A stretch of DNA of 64,000 nt from Asterochloris sp. CNOR1 (GCA_963969365.1 OZ017757.1:310001-374000); one strand, 5' to 3'. Positions 1 through 13,329 are shown, counted from the stretch's first letter. Made by a program: numbers and translations. The notes: generated from the sequence alone by a model not told the origin.

Positions 1-49
1 CCAGCATGCAAGCGGCCTGCCTCGGCCTGACATGTGCTACCAGCCCTAC

Positions 50-3000
50 CTGATGGCCTGGTCCAGCGTGAAGCGCTCCCTGAGGAGCAGGGTGCACTCC
101 TTGCGCAGCCCCTCCAGCTCCTGCTTCTGCCGCTGGTGGTACTGGATCTTCTGCCTGCACACACGGAAAGTCATGGCTGGCTGGATGCAGGCTCTGACAA
201 CAGAAACTGGCTGTCCTGCCACCTCAAGCACTGGACAACATCCTGCCTCTGCCAGTGGTGGGGAATTGATGGGCTGAGCAATATGCGGTGCTTCATGAGC
301 ATGGCTCATGAGACATTGCATTCCAGTCAGCATGCAGTCCCAGCAACGCTTGTCGTCTGCTGCCCTGCAGACGTGGATTTTGGCCTGTTTGCGCATCAGT
401 GACTGCTTACACTGCCTGCAGCCTGGGGCATCCACTGATCATACCCTCATCCGCCCGGCCGCGCCCCTGCACTACAGACATCCCCCAAAACAGACCTACC
501 TGGGGTTTGCATGCCCCAGCGTGCTGGTCTGCACCAGCGCCTCCATGTCGCGCTGATAGTGCTCCATCTGGGACCGCAGCAGCACGTTCTCGGCTGCCAG
601 ACGTGTGACCTCGCCACTCAGCAGCAGGTTCAGCTTCTCCCCTGCAGAAAAAGCCACGCAACAGCACACTTTAAGTTGTGCAGAGCAACAGCCCACGCAG
701 TAGCACAGTGGAAGTTGTGCAGAGCCACAGCTTTGCCTCCGTTGCCGCAGTGGGTGGAGCACGAGGGCACTGCGAAGTTCGGTGTGACAGTGCTGCTGCA
801 AGCCCTATGAAAAGCGGCAGGGTTTGTAGCTGCAGCTTGCTGTGAGCAAGGAGGGCCTGGCGCAAAAAGGCCCAGAAAAAGAGGGGTTGGCAATGCTTCA
901 GGGCTGGCTGTCTGCAGAGAGGCCTGACAGCAAAGCTGAACAGGGGTTCTACAACTGCAGGGCGGTGCACTGTAGGCAGCATCAGGCGACATGATTGTCA
1001 GGTGCAGCAGCCTGCTGAAAGCAGATCAATCACAAGCTGCAGTGCCCCCAGGCAGGCGCACCCTACAGGCTGCTCAAGCACCGCAGCTGGCCAGCAAGCG
1101 CAGGAGTACACCCCTCAGGCTCAGCCCTGATCACTGTGAAACAGAGCCCTGTACCTTGAGCATCCGCCAGTAGTCCGTCATGCCGTGGGGGCATCTCCTG
1201 CAGGCTGCTCAGGCGCTGCAGCTGACGGTTGACGTCCCAGCTGCTGCTCTCATCCCGGGCGGCCTGCAGCTCTGCTGCCAGGTCGGCGTTCCGGTCTGAC
1301 AGGTGAGCCACCTCCAGCTGCTGGGCTTCCAACTCATCCTGCAGGCAGCAGCCCAAACCATTCACTGCTGTGTCAGCTCCTCTGCAAGTAATACCCTACA
1401 GCAACCATGAGAAACAGCTGCTTGACAGCCAGGCTATCATCTAGCTCCCCCCTAGCTGCTGAGCTTCCAGCTCGCAGCAGCAGGGCCAGAAAAGCCTCCA
1501 GGCAGGGCACATGCGGGACTCCATGAGGTGCTGGCAGAGGGCCCAGCCTGCAGGCAACAGCAGCAGACTGTGGCAGCCTCCTGCATCCACAGCTGGCAGC
1601 CATGCTGCTGGGCCCAATCCCTGTGGCAACAGCAGCTGTGGCGCGCGCCTGCAGTGGCCCGGCACCCCAAGTGCTGCGGCGACGTCAGGCCACTGGACTG
1701 CCTGACCTCACAAAGTCAGCCACACAAAGTGCCTAAGGGGGCTGGCCCATTAAAAGATGGCCCTGTGCCCCAGGCCTGCAGGGCCAACTACATCAGGCTG
1801 CAGAAGACAGCAGCCCCACCAAATGCAGCTGACAGCCCACCTGATGGGGGACCCTTGACCTGCAGGGCTGCCTGCATTGGGCAGCAGCAAGACAAGCACC
1901 AGGCGTGGCTGAGAACCCACCTGACGGGCCTGCACCTCGTGCTGGGCAGCCTGCAGCTGCATCTGCGCCTGTCTGATCTGGGCTTCAAGGCGCTCCTGTG
2001 CCCCCAGCCGCGCGCGCAGGTCTGAAGCCTCCGCAGCCATGTCCGCAGCCTCGTGCTGAGCCGCTGCCAGCTGCTGCTGCAACATATGCACCTGTAGGGA
2101 AGGACCACCTTGTTCAGGAATGTCAAGCACACATGAGGCCCCACATGCTTGGAACTCCCGTCCAAGGGGGGGAATGCAAACTGCCTCCGAGTAACAACCT
2201 GTCTTGCCTCACCATGACACGAGAGCTGTTGTGCTGAACCTGCACCATGGCTCAGCAGAAGCCACAGACCAAGCCACCCCCTGTTGACCCCTGGGTGCAG
2301 AGCTTCTGTCCAACTGGGGGACACATTCCTTTCAGAAAAGGTATTACTGCGCGACCATGGGCTGCAGCCCTCTTCGCACCATGCAACCATATGAATTGTA
2401 GACAGCACAGGCAGCACACAGAGCTGCCATTTCTAGACCCTAAATCTAAAACCTACCTCCTGCTGTGCCTGCGCTGCCGCATCTGCAGCCTGCTGTACCT
2501 CCCCGCCCTGAGTGCGCAGGCGCTGCAGGCTGCTCAGGCTGTGCTCCTGTGCAGCCTGAAAGCGCTGCTGTGCAGCAGCCAGCTCCTGAGCGGCTGCCTG
2601 CAGCTTGCCAGCCTGCTCTGCATTGCATTGCTGAGCCTCCTGCACAGCAGTCGTCGAGGTCATGTCAGTTGAGCTGTGGGCACTGAAGTGGCTGCATGCA
2701 GCTTCTACGCCCTGCAAAACATGTGCGCTATAACAATTGCTGTGTGCGAAGCCTCCAAGGCCCCTGCCCTGCACTGGACACTGTCAGTTCATATATGCTG
2801 TGGGCACTTAAGAGGTTGCATGCAGCATTTGCGCCCTGCACTGTCTGTGGCATGACAACACCAGGCAATACTTGAGTTTCTGTATGCAAAGCCTCCAAGG
2901 CTTTGCAGACTAGCAAGCTGCACCCTGTTGTGCCAGGCTGTAAGATGCTGCTTGTGGGCAAGAGAGGGCTCAATGCCACCAAAGTCTCAAAAACCTCTTC

Positions 3001-6000
3001 AGGTAGGTCAACGGGCAGCCCACCGTTTCTGACAACATCAGCAAGGCCAGGCGTTTGACAAGTTTCAACTCACCCTGAGGGAGCCCTCCAGCTCTGCGAC
3101 ACGCTCGCCAGCTGCCGAGGCCTCCGCCTGAGCACTGCTGCACTCCTCAGTGGCCACAGCAACCTGCACAGAGCAGACCTCATCAAGCCTGTGCTGCGAG
3201 CTGATTCGCACCCAGCTGTCCTGACATGCAGCCGGGGCGGAACCAGCATTGCGCCCTCCAGGGCTTGTGCTCCTGTTGAAAGCCAGACTGTACAGTCGCC
3301 TGACGAGTTTGGCTTTTGACAACAGCTATGATGGCAACTGACGTGTGAGGATGCGCTTCTGTGGGACGTCCTTTTATGCAGGGTGACGTTGGGGAAGCCC
3401 GGGCCGTGGGGGGCGGGGGGGGATGACATGTGTTGGGCCATGCAGGTCAGTGGCAGGCCCCTTGCTGTACCTGCAGGATACCAGAAACTCCCTCATATCA
3501 GGGCCCCTACCTGCATCTGCAGGTCAGCAACGCCCCCGCTCTGCTCCTGGGCTGACTGCTGGGCAGCGGCCAGGTCTCCCTGCAGCTGGCCCAGCCTCTG
3601 TGCATGCTGCCGCTCCAGCTCGCTGCGGGCAGCGGCGTGGCGCCGGACGGCGGCTTGCGCATCAGCCAGCTGGCTGTGTGCCTCTGCCAGCTCAGCAGCG
3701 TGACGGGCAGCCTGAGCCTGGGCAGCCTCAGCCAGCTGCCCTGCAGCCTCCTCCGTGTCGGCGAGGCGGGTTGCTGAGTCCCCGAGTCGAGCGCGCATCT
3801 CGCTGCACCACAAGCGGAGACTCCAGTGCTATCAGCTCAACTGTGACATTCTGTGTCAACTGCTGTGATACAGGTGAGCCTGATGGACAGAAAGTCAGAT
3901 GGGCAGCCCTTTGCATGAACATATTGAACAGCAGCAGGCACCACCTTCCAGGTCATGTGCGTGTGCATGTGCCTTGATATGGTGACACCTGAACATGTGC
4001 AGGTCGTAGTCTGGACACATGACATGCTGCTTACCTGAGCTCTGCCTCCCGGTGCCTGCTCTGCCACTGGGCCTCAGCCAGCTGCATCTGGAGGTCAGCG
4101 CACTCCACTGCCTGCTGCTCAGCACGCCTCTCCAGCTGAGCAAGCTGGGGACCAGTGTCCCCGCTCTGCTGCTCAGCCTCGACCAGTTGGAACTGCAGCT
4201 CCGCAGCCCTCTGATCGTGTTGCTCGGCCTGCTGGCGCACTGCGGCCAGCTGAGCCTGCAGGCTGTCTACCTCAGTCCTGCCCTGCTCGGCTGACTCTTC
4301 AGCCTCAAGCAGCTGCTGGCGCTGGGCAGCAGCAGCCTGCTCAGCAGAAGCCAGCTGCTGCCGGAGCTCAGCCACGAGAGCAGCCTGGTCATCGGCAGCT
4401 GCAGAGCGCGCCTGGCCTGAACTCTGCTGCTCTTCCTGCAGTCGGCTGAGCGCGGCCTGAGCCCCAGACAGCTCCCGTTCGGCGGCCGCCAGAGCAGCAG
4501 CCTGCTCTGCAAGCTGGCTCTCGAGCTCCTGCGAGCGAGAAGCACCCACAGACTGCGCCTCCCGGTCTGCAGCCGCCAGGGCAGACTGCTGCTCTGCACG
4601 CAGGCTGTCAAGCTCCTGTGAGTGGGAAGCGGCCACCGCCTGCACCTCCCGTTCAGCAGCTGCAAGAGCGGCAGCCTGCTCTGCACTGAGGCTCTCTAGC
4701 TCCTTCAAGTGAGCAGTGGCCACCTCCTGCAGCTGCTGCTGCAGCTGCGCCACCTGGGCCATGCTCTCGGCCAGCTGCGTCTGCAGCATGTCTGCCTGGG
4801 TCTGTGCAGCCTGCTGCTGCTCCTGGAGCTCTTCCAGCTGGGCGCTGCTGTCCCTGCTGCCAGCACGTGCCTGAGCCACCTGCGCGTGCACAAATGACAA
4901 GGGCTCAGTCAGCTGGCTGATGTTGTTGCACTGATGGTGCATTGCAGAAACTCCTGCTGGGCGCCCTGCCTGACACACACCACCACAGCGCGGCACCGCG
5001 TGTTGAGGAGACGCTGCTTCCCTAAAAGTGCCATGTCATCCAATGCAATTCAGCCATTTGGCCCATGTGCTCAGATAGGTAAGCTAGCTTGATACAGGGT
5101 TGTGTTGCAGCTTCCCACACCACAGACGAAGGGAGCGGCACAGCCCTGAGACCAAACCAGCATCACTTCCGTTGACAACTCAGCCAATCAAGACATTTGC
5201 TCATAGGGGGGCCACCTCGCCCATAGACAAGCCATAAGCAGATTCCCAGGCCGCACTGGCAAGATCGTCTCACTAGCCTGGCCCCTGCCAGCAGCATGAG
5301 CTACACATGATCCACTGCTGGCAGCAAGGCCTTAGACTGCTTCACTTCCTGCTTCTCCCCACGCTGCAATGCTGCCGCCGGGTCCGCAGTCTGAGCCCTG
5401 TCAGCCTTGGCCTGTGCCAGACAGCCATCACCAGGGCAGGGTTTATCCCCAACACCCCCAAGAAACGTGCAGCCCACAGGCTGCCACCAGGCCTGTTCAA
5501 GCTGAGCCTCCCCACGCTGCACTGCTTCCGCCAGTTGTGCTTCTGACTAGCACGCTAATCAACCCACAGGGAAGCAAAACTCACGTGCAAGCCTTGAACT
5601 ATTGTCATTCACACTGCACTGCAGCAGTCTGCACCCAGACTGGCTCCCCGGCCAGCGAAAGAAGTTCAAGTTTGGCACAAAGGCTTGGTCACCTGCAGGC
5701 GAGCCTGGAGCTGCTCCCCGCGCTCCACTGCCGCAGCCAGCTCTGCAGCCTGAGCCCTGCCCGCAGCCTCGGCCTGCGCCAGGTGCTCCTCGGCCTCATC
5801 CAGCTGCACCCCAAGCTCCTGCACCTCTGCCTGCTTCGCCTGGGCTATGCGCTGGGCTGCAGCTGTGGCCACAACTCCCTTCCCAGCAGCAGCCGCCTCA
5901 GCCACCTGCACCAGAATCAGTCTGTCACTTTGCTTCCCAGCTCCTGCTTTGTCCCATATTGGATCACTTTGTTTCCCAGCCTCCTGATTTTGGGCTGAGC

Positions 6001-9000
6001 GTAGGGATGCGGCTGTGGCCATCCATCTGTTGCCGCCTCAGCCATTCGCACTCTGAGTGGTCCACTGTGTGAGGTCTAAGTCAGGATGAGCTGCTGCCAC
6101 TGCCCACCAGTGGAATGACACTCCAGCGTGTTGCGCCAGCTCATCAGCTGGCGCAACAGCAGCCTCTCAGCTTTGGTCCAGGTATAAGGACTACAGACGC
6201 CAGTGCATCAGACCCATGTCCTGGCTTGTGAACAGGCCCCAAGCACACCCACCTGTTGCTCATGCTCCAGCACCAACACCAGGGATACCATTCCATAGCC
6301 CACATACCCACCTGCTGCCAGTCTGCTGCTATTCAAATCACCCTTTTGATGGTCCCAGATTTGCATTTATCTGACCGCGGCACACACTTGCTGCTGCTCA
6401 ATGAGCTCCAGCGCGAGTCGCTCGCAGTGCGCCTGCAGGCGACCCAGCTGTGTCTGCAGCCTGGCCTGCTGGGCGGCAGCCCCGCCCTTGGCTGCCGCTT
6501 CTGCATCACTGCGAGCCTTGGCTAGTGCGTTTCCCTGCAGCCAGATGGGTACCAGTCGAGAACAAGTACAGCAGGCAGCTTTAAAAGACAGCAGGTTGTT
6601 GGTCAGAGGCATTCCAGTACTGGCAGACAGCAGGAAGATGGCCTTGGCTCAGCAGGTTGCAGCTGGTTGACTTGGCCCCCTCTGCTGGCCAAGGAGAATT
6701 GAAGTGCAGCCCATGCAAACCGACCCCTGCCTGTTGACAGCAGGGCTACAAAGATGCATCACATGGTGCTCCCCCTTCATGACAAGTGCCTGTTTGACGC
6801 ACTGATCGGAGATCTGTGCCAGGCAGGCTCCCATGATGCTGAATGAGGTGCACAACCTGACATCCTTGTTACATGGCCAGAAGTCGAAGTGCTTCAACGA
6901 TGCCGCACCTGCTGCTGGATGAGGTAGTCCAGCTCGCCAGCATGCTGCTGCCGCAGCGAGGCCAGATCAGCAGCCGCCCGGGCGGCGGCCTCACTGAGAG
7001 CCTCCCCCTGTTGCTGCCCAGCAGCTTGCAGTGCTGCGGTGGCAGCAGCCTCTGCCTTGCGTGCCTGCTGTGCATGCGTGTCCTCCGCTGCCTGCAGGGC
7101 GGCAGCAGCCTCTGCCTGCACCTGCCTGAGGCTCTGCCTGTTGTGCTTCTCAGCAGCAGCCTTGTCCCGCTGGGCTGCCTCAGTGTGCTCTGTGAGCCGA
7201 GCCTCTGCCCCAGCCAGACTGGCCCTGAGCTCCTGGACTACAGCAGCATGCTCCCTCTGTGCCTCAGTGGCTGTCTTCTTTGCCGCTGCCAGCGCGGACG
7301 CCTGCTTCTCCTGGGCGGCAGCCGCGGCCTGAAGGTCTGCCTGGGCAGTGCTCAGCTGTCGCTGCAGACCAGCCAGTGCCTGGGCGTGCTCTTGCTTTGC
7401 AGCGGCCAGTGCGCCTGCCAGCTCCCCATGCTTGCGATTGCTCTCAGTCGCAACTCTCGCTGCAGGTCAGGAGGAAGACTTATGGCTTAGAACCGTATAC
7501 TCAACATTGACAGCTCAGAAAACTACTCACAGGCAGGCCCCATGCCACACACCCTCCTACCAGGGCACTGCATCACAATGCAGTGTCACGCACGCTTGAC
7601 AGCTGTACCAAACGCTTGACCTAGAGCAGAACACGACCTCTGCTGTGGTTTGTGCGCAAGCCACAAGCATCAAGCGTGGGAACCAAGCACTCACAGTACA
7701 GGCATCAGGTCCCCACCTGCCGAAGCCTTTGCGCTGGCCCTCTGCTGTTTCACTGCAGCCAGCTCGATGTTGGCAGCCTCCAGCTGCGACCCTGCCTTTG
7801 CAGCAGCGGCCTGCACGGAAGCCAGCTCTGCGGCAGCGGCCTCGCGTTGCACCTGCACCTCATCTGCTCTGGCAGCAGCAGCAGCCTCTGCAGCTCTCAG
7901 CTCTGCTCTGAGGGAGTCTGTCTGGACAGCAGCTGTAGCCTCTGCAGCTTTCAGCTCTGTCCTGAGGGAGTCTGCTTGCGAGGCCGTATCAGCTTGCACA
8001 GCGGCCAGCTCTGCCCTGAGCGAGTCGGCCTGAGCGACAGCAGCGGCCTGCACAGCCGCAAGCTCTGCTGTGAGGCCCTCGCACTGAGCGTGAAGCTCCT
8101 CAGCCCTCGCAGCAGCCTGTGCAAGTTCTGCCACCTGACTCTGCAGCTGCTCTGCATGCGCCGACGCCTGCTCTGCCATGAGGGAGTCCTGCTGCTGCTT
8201 TATGAGGGCCACCTCCACAGCAGCCGGCCTCAGCGCCTCCACTTCCCCTTGCAGCTGATCTGCCCTTGCAGCGGCCTCCTGAGCGGCTGCCAGCTCAGCC
8301 CTCATGCCCTCACTCTGCACCCGCAGATGCTCTGCTTCTGCAGCAGCCTCCTGTGCAGCCGCCAGCTCCTTCCTGAGCAGGGCCAGCTGTGGCTCCAGCT
8401 GCTCAGACCCAGTCTGAGCTGCCTCCACAGACGACAATGCCTCATCTACAGCCCAGGTCTGCGCCTCCACCAGCTGAGCCCTGAGAGCCTCTGCATGTGC
8501 ATCTGCGTCCATGCCCTCTGCTGATGGTGCTGACGCCGCTGTTGCTGGTGCAGTACCATACGGCTCTGCCAGCTCGGCTTTCAGGGCAGCTGACTGTGGC
8601 TCAACAGCCTTCACTTGGGTGGGTGCGCCTGTGGTTGCCAGCTGGGCTTGGAGGGCGGCCAGCTGCGCCCTGAGGGCTTCCACCTCTGGGTCTGCGGCTG
8701 CAGCCGCCAGCTGGGCTTGCAGGGCAGCCAGCTCCGCCTCCTGCGCTTTGCAGACTGCCCGCTCCTGAGTCAGGACTGCCTGCAGCACAGTGGGGCCACC
8801 TGGTGCATGGTGTGCATATGCCAATTGTGTGGGAACTGCCCGCTCCTGGGTCAGGACTGTCTGCAGAAGGGTAGGGCCACCTGGTGCACGTGTACAGATG
8901 CCACTTCTGCAAGATTGACCAGCAGCAAAGCACAGGAGGCAGAGCTGGCTGCAGCACATAGTGGGTCATCTGGTGCACATGTATAGGTGCCACTCCTGTA

Positions 9001-12000
9001 GGAACGGCAGGCAGCAACGCACAGGAGGCAGAGCTGGCTGCAGCACAGTGGGTCACTTGGTGCACTTGTACAGATGCCACTCCTGTAAGCACGGCAGGCA
9101 GCATCTTGAAATCCCCAATCCTGCCTCAACTGCTGAGAGCGACATGGAACCGTGGCAGAGCCCACGAGCAGAGGTGCAGGCACAGCGGAGGCCGCTTTGC
9201 AGGCTGCAACACCATACCTGCACGCTGCTCAGGTCCTCCTGCAGATCCTCCATGCTCTGGGCCATCTCCTCTGCCGCCTGAGCAGCCTCTGCTGAACTGG
9301 CAGCTGAGCTGCCAGCAGCACCACCTGCTGGCTCAGTCTGCTGAGCCGCCTCTGCTGTGCGGGCAGCAACCCTGTTAGCAGCAGCACCCTCTGGCTCAGT
9401 CTGGGATGCCTCTGATGTTTGGGCAGCTGTGCAATGAGCAGCAGCACCTGCTGGCTCAGTCTGCTGCGCAGCTTTTGCTGTGCGGGCAACTGGGTCGACA
9501 GCAGAATCCCTGACAGCATCGGCGCCTGCTGCCTTTGTCAGCTGAGCAAGCGCTGGTGAGCTGGGCTCAGGGTGTGCTAGGGTTTGTGTGCCCTGCGTGG
9601 CTGTGGTTGGCGCGGCTGGTGCCACAGCTGTGGCTGGGGGCCCCGGCACAGGAGCAGGGGGGGAGGCTGGCTCAGCACCAGCAGCAGCAGGAGCATCGAG
9701 GGCTGCAGTGGGCGTCAGACCTTCCTTTGCCTGCAGGCAGGGCAGTAGGAACCTGCTTCTCGGAGCTGCTCAAGCCAAGTCAAGCATGCTGTGTGTGCAT
9801 GCCCTGGAAAGCTCCCTTCTAAGGCCGTTCAGGTGCCTGGCATAGGCCCATTTTGCAAAGATCTGCTGGCTGGGCCATGCCTGAGCATTACTTGAGCTTG
9901 CATGCTACAGCCTGCCTGAGGTGCCTCAACAGAACGGGGTCAAATTCCCATTGGGGCAGCAGGATGAGGCAGAGGCATGCCTGCCACCAGAATGAGCAGG
10001 CAAACACTGTTGATGCCAAGGATTTGCCCACGCACCTCCTGCTCAGCCAGCAGCGCCTGCAGCTCCTGCAGCTGCCTTCGTAGGGTCAGCACGCGCAGCA
10101 CCTGAGGGCGTGTGTAGATTCCAGCCTGAAGCCGCAGCACAACAACGATTGCTGGTGCAGTGTATGCACAGGGTCAGCAAACGCAGCATTTGACAATGCC
10201 AGCTTGCAGAAGCTCAGCTGCTGTGCAATAGAGCGTTTTGACTTGGTTTTGGCTTTCGCTGCCAGGAACTGGCTGCTCCTGCACCATAGCTGTGCAAAGA
10301 CCTTGGCAGAACCAGCTGGCACACATTGTCATTCTGTTGAGCAGTGACAGAGTGACCTCGCAACTTTGCCCATGCAGGGGTTTGTCATGATTCGTCAACC
10401 TAGAAGGCAGTGACACAGTGAACACGCACAATATTGCCATGCAGAGGTTGTAAAAAGCCCTGGCAGCCTAGAAGGCAAAGGGCCTGACCTGCTGCAGCTC
10501 GCCCTCCCTGAGGCGGATGGTCACCCTGGCAGCCTGCAGCTGCTCCCTCAGCTTGGCCTCGACAGCCCTCTGCTTGCTGCACTTCGCCTGCACAGAGTCA
10601 GCAGGTCACGTCCCGCAGGTCCCAGGTGGGGCAGCAAGTGGCTCTGTAGAGGTCCTACATCTCTCCTTGCTGCAGACACCGCTCCGGAACAGGTGGACCC
10701 CCTCTTTACCTCCTTTCGGCATGCTGCTGTTCCTGACAGTTTCACTCCCGGCTGCCAGCCTGTGTTAGAGCACAGGGCTGTAGACGAGGTGCATTGTACT
10801 CTCCTGGAGGGCAACTGGCTCTCCCTGGTTGCCATCTGGCTCAGTGTACCTGGAGATGCACTGTCTCCTGCCGGAGCCCCCTGGCTGCCTCGTCCGCGTC
10901 CCTGCATCTCTGCACAGCGTCCTCAACAGCCTCACGCTCTGCGTCCAGCTGCCCCTGCAGTATCACAAGCCTACTAGTCAACAGAACACTGCTCAGACTT
11001 TGGTGCTGCGCCTCTGTGAACGCAGCCTTGTCAGCAGCCCTGCGAACCAGCATAGGGTGTCCCAAAGAGTGACGAGGCATGCCAGCAAGAAAGTGGCACC
11101 ACACAGTGTGGTGGCGAGGGTTAGCTGCGTGGCAGCAGAGAGCAGTCAACAAGTGCTTGAGCAGCCTTGCAAGCTGGCCAGGCTGCTCTCTGCTGGGTGG
11201 CAAAGCCAGCCAGTACTGGAACTCACGTGGTGGCAGACTCAGCAAGGAAGAGGCGGAGGCACCTGGTGGCAGGGCATGGCCCTTTAGAGGCCAAAGGGCA
11301 GTAGAAGGACAAAAGTGATGAAGATCACGCTTGTGCCGTCACGCAGGCTGGCACGCCCACCTGCCTTGGCCTGGGCTGCTCTTCCACATATGCCAGGGCA
11401 AAGGCAACATCTGGCCGCATCTCGTTCAGAGGGAGGAGGCAAAGTTGTTCTGAGATATGCAGCGGCAAGAGTTCTCAGAAACCTTGCAGATGACTGCAAA
11501 GGGGCGCTTGGGCTGTGGGCCCACCTGCATCTTGCCGAGCTGCTCTGCCATGGCTGCGATGTGGCGTTGCAGGTGTGCGCAGTGGTCCCGCAGCTCGCGC
11601 AGCTCCGAGGCGGGGGCTGCAGCCATGGCCAACACGTTGTCCTTACACAGGGGAATGTGTTGAGGCGCGGCATGCTGCTCAGAAGGTGGCACTGCAGCTG
11701 AGCGGGGTCGCTGTGCAAGATCAGCCAATGGGTGTGCTGAGATGGCGCACACAGCTGCTGTGCTATCAGGCAGGAACAGGTGTGCAGCCCGCAGGGATGT
11801 TGCCACTTGTCGACCTGATTGGGCCGCACAGAGCTGCAGGCCACATGCCAGAAGGGACTCACTGGTACAGGTGCAGTGTACAGAGGCCAGGCATGTCATT
11901 GCAGGATTGACATGGGCCACAGCGCAGCATATGGGCTCGTGCCAGAGAGAGGCCACACCCACTGCCACTGCTGTGCAAGTGCCATGCTGTGGACTGATGC

Positions 12001-12998
12001 AGTGCCTCTGTGGGAGGTTGACCCAGCAAAAGGAGAACAACCCCATCAAGGCAGGTTGCACTGCCTCCACCAGTACAGTACTTTCAGCCCGTCTGGCTTG
12101 GCCACTGCCCAGCAGCACAGAGGCCCGGCAGAGGCTCTGGGTTGCTGCCCGGCAGGGGTGTAACACGAATCAGCAGCCTTGAGAGAGGGCTTTATGGGTC
12201 TTTGTGTCGGGCAGCAGCCTTGGGCGCTGCCTGGGTGCAGCCGCCAGGTGCTGGAGGAAAGGTGCCTGTCTCCATTCATCAGCCTGCAGCTTATTAGGCG
12301 ACCTGTCAGGCAATGACCCGCCCACCTGTTTGCGGGAAGGGGTTGTCGCTGTGCCTGTCCTCCTCCGAGGCCTACACAACACAGGCATCTATCTGAGCAG
12401 CTCTGTGAGGCTGCAGGCTGTGCTACTGCATGATTTGAGGAGTCTCTACAAGACACTGGATGGCAGCGCATGCCTGAATGCTTTTGCTGGATGGCAGAGC
12501 ACGGGTGACAGCAGGCACAGGCAGCATGCTGGTGCCCTCAGGCAGCAGTGGAAGCAGACATGATGGAGCGACAGGTAAAGTTTTTGACCAACACTGAATG
12601 TAGGCCATCTTACTTACCTGACTGGGCGTGCTGGAGGGCTCAGCCGAGAGCCCGAGCAGGTCCCCAATGAGCTCAGTGTCTGGCTCCATCTCTGGCAGGG
12701 GCCACGACGTGATCACCTGCATGATTAGTCACGCAAGTGAGTCCACCATGCAGCAGTGCAGCAAGCTGATCAATGCAGAGCCTTCTGAAGGCCAAGTACG
12801 TATGGCACCGACCTCTCTCCCATGTCCCCTCTCCCCAAGGGGAGGGGATGGACTCCCTTCTACACTTTCAGGGCCATCAGGGGCCTGTCCATTGCTCTCT
12901 TGCAGAACTTGATGCGGATCTAGCTCATCTGTTAGTCTCCCATACACCCTGATGCCGAGAGCCTGTTGCACAGATTTAGGCAGGGCTGAGCCCTGCAT
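50..12998 (-). CDS. Giant coiled-coil protein, C-terminus beyond left edge
   Basis: I do not recognise this protein. Nineteen exons join in phase (high to low): 12998-12813, 12716-12618, 11677-11525, 10954-10850, 10587-10489, 10101-10036, 9730-9218, 8779-7717, 7459-6909, 6534-6388, 5905-5693, 4879-4035, 3802-3511, 3163-3074, 2639-2457, 2091-1921, 1338-1155, 641-500, 154-50. They encode about 1,735 residues. The N-terminus carries an acidic stretch with ELIGDLLGLSAEPS; the rest is almost all Ala/Gln/Glu/Leu heptad coiled coil, interrupted by an Ala/Pro/Thr-rich exon (9730-9218). The last exons, with GEVTRLAAENVLLRSQMEHY, are the most complex and may be a conserved end domain. No membrane segment or motor domain is visible, so a golgin-like, centrosomal/basal-body or nuclear-envelope scaffold are all possible. 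The start at 12998 and the 5' edge of exon 3 (11677) are the weakest parts. The last exon ends in a GT donor, so the gene continues past base 1. Confidence 0.72.
4450..4713 (-). repeat. Three 28-residue (84-bp) repeats in a coiled-coil exon
   Basis: In exon 4879-4035 three units share SxELESLxAEQAAALAAAERE. They read roughly KELESLSAEQAAALAAAERE, QELDSLRAEQQSALAAADRE and QELESQLAEQAAALAAAERE. Four heptads per unit fit an in-frame duplication that keeps the coiled-coil register. Confidence 0.75.
5353..5784. repeat. Fossil copy of coiled-coil exon 5905-5693
   Basis: The block 5353-5425 closely resembles 5710-5784, which lies inside the exon 5905-5693 (shared cores TGAGCCCTG and CCTGTGCCAG/CCTGCGCCAG). 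A third, weaker match lies near 5500-5530. The intronic copies have no usable splice frame. Confidence 0.6.
7838..8075 (-). repeat. Four 18-residue (54-bp) repeats inside a coiled-coil exon
   Basis: Within the exon 8779-7717 of the coiled-coil gene, the motif ADSLRAELAAVQA recurs about every 18 residues (SLRAEL, SLRTEL, SLRAEL and related), and the DNA shows the same 54-bp period. This is an in-frame tandem expansion of coiled coil. Confidence 0.7.
8754..9110. repeat. Four decayed tandem copies at the acceptor of exon 8779-7717
   Basis: The 5' end and acceptor of the long coiled-coil exon start a series of four related blocks beginning near 8754, 8835, 8931 and 9020. Each has a CTGCAGCACAGTGGG-like core followed by a CACCTGGTGCA-like core. 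Only the first is exon; the others lie in the intron. Confidence 0.75.
9218..9570 (-). repeat. QTEPAG repeats in the Ala/Pro-rich exon
   Basis: The exon 9730-9218 contains three to four imperfect units of about 23 residues centred on EAAQQTEPAGAAA. The corresponding DNA is also repetitive. The region is predicted to be a flexible linker rather than coiled coil because of its Pro, Gly and Thr content. Confidence 0.65.
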
Positions 12999-13329
12999 GC
13001 CTGCGTGCGATCGCTTTCAGTATGTTTCAGCAACAGTTTCCTGCTGCTGCCGAAGGTGGCAACAGGTGGCAGTTACATGCTGTTTCCCTTCTTGGCTCTT
13101 TGACCGGAGCAATATCTTTGCCGAGGCCGCAGAGGAGGCTTCAATGCAGAGGACGAGGAGAGACCACAGCAAGACCGTCAGGAGTTTCACTGAAGCAGGC
13201 TGTCATTGAAGATAACAGCTATGTGTGTGGCGTGCCAGCCTCAGCATAGCAGCCATGGATCTGCCACGTTTTCAAGCCAAATGGTAGTTTGGCGCAAAAG
13301 ACTGACCCCTATAGTAGCTGCCTGGGCCT

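Noticed and set aside
6873-8524. Long plus-strand open frames (for example 6873-7490 and 7652-8524)
   Set aside because: They are antisense to the coiled-coil exons. Ala/Gln/Leu-rich GC-biased sequence keeps the opposite strand open; the minus strand has exon phases that join, the plus strand does not.
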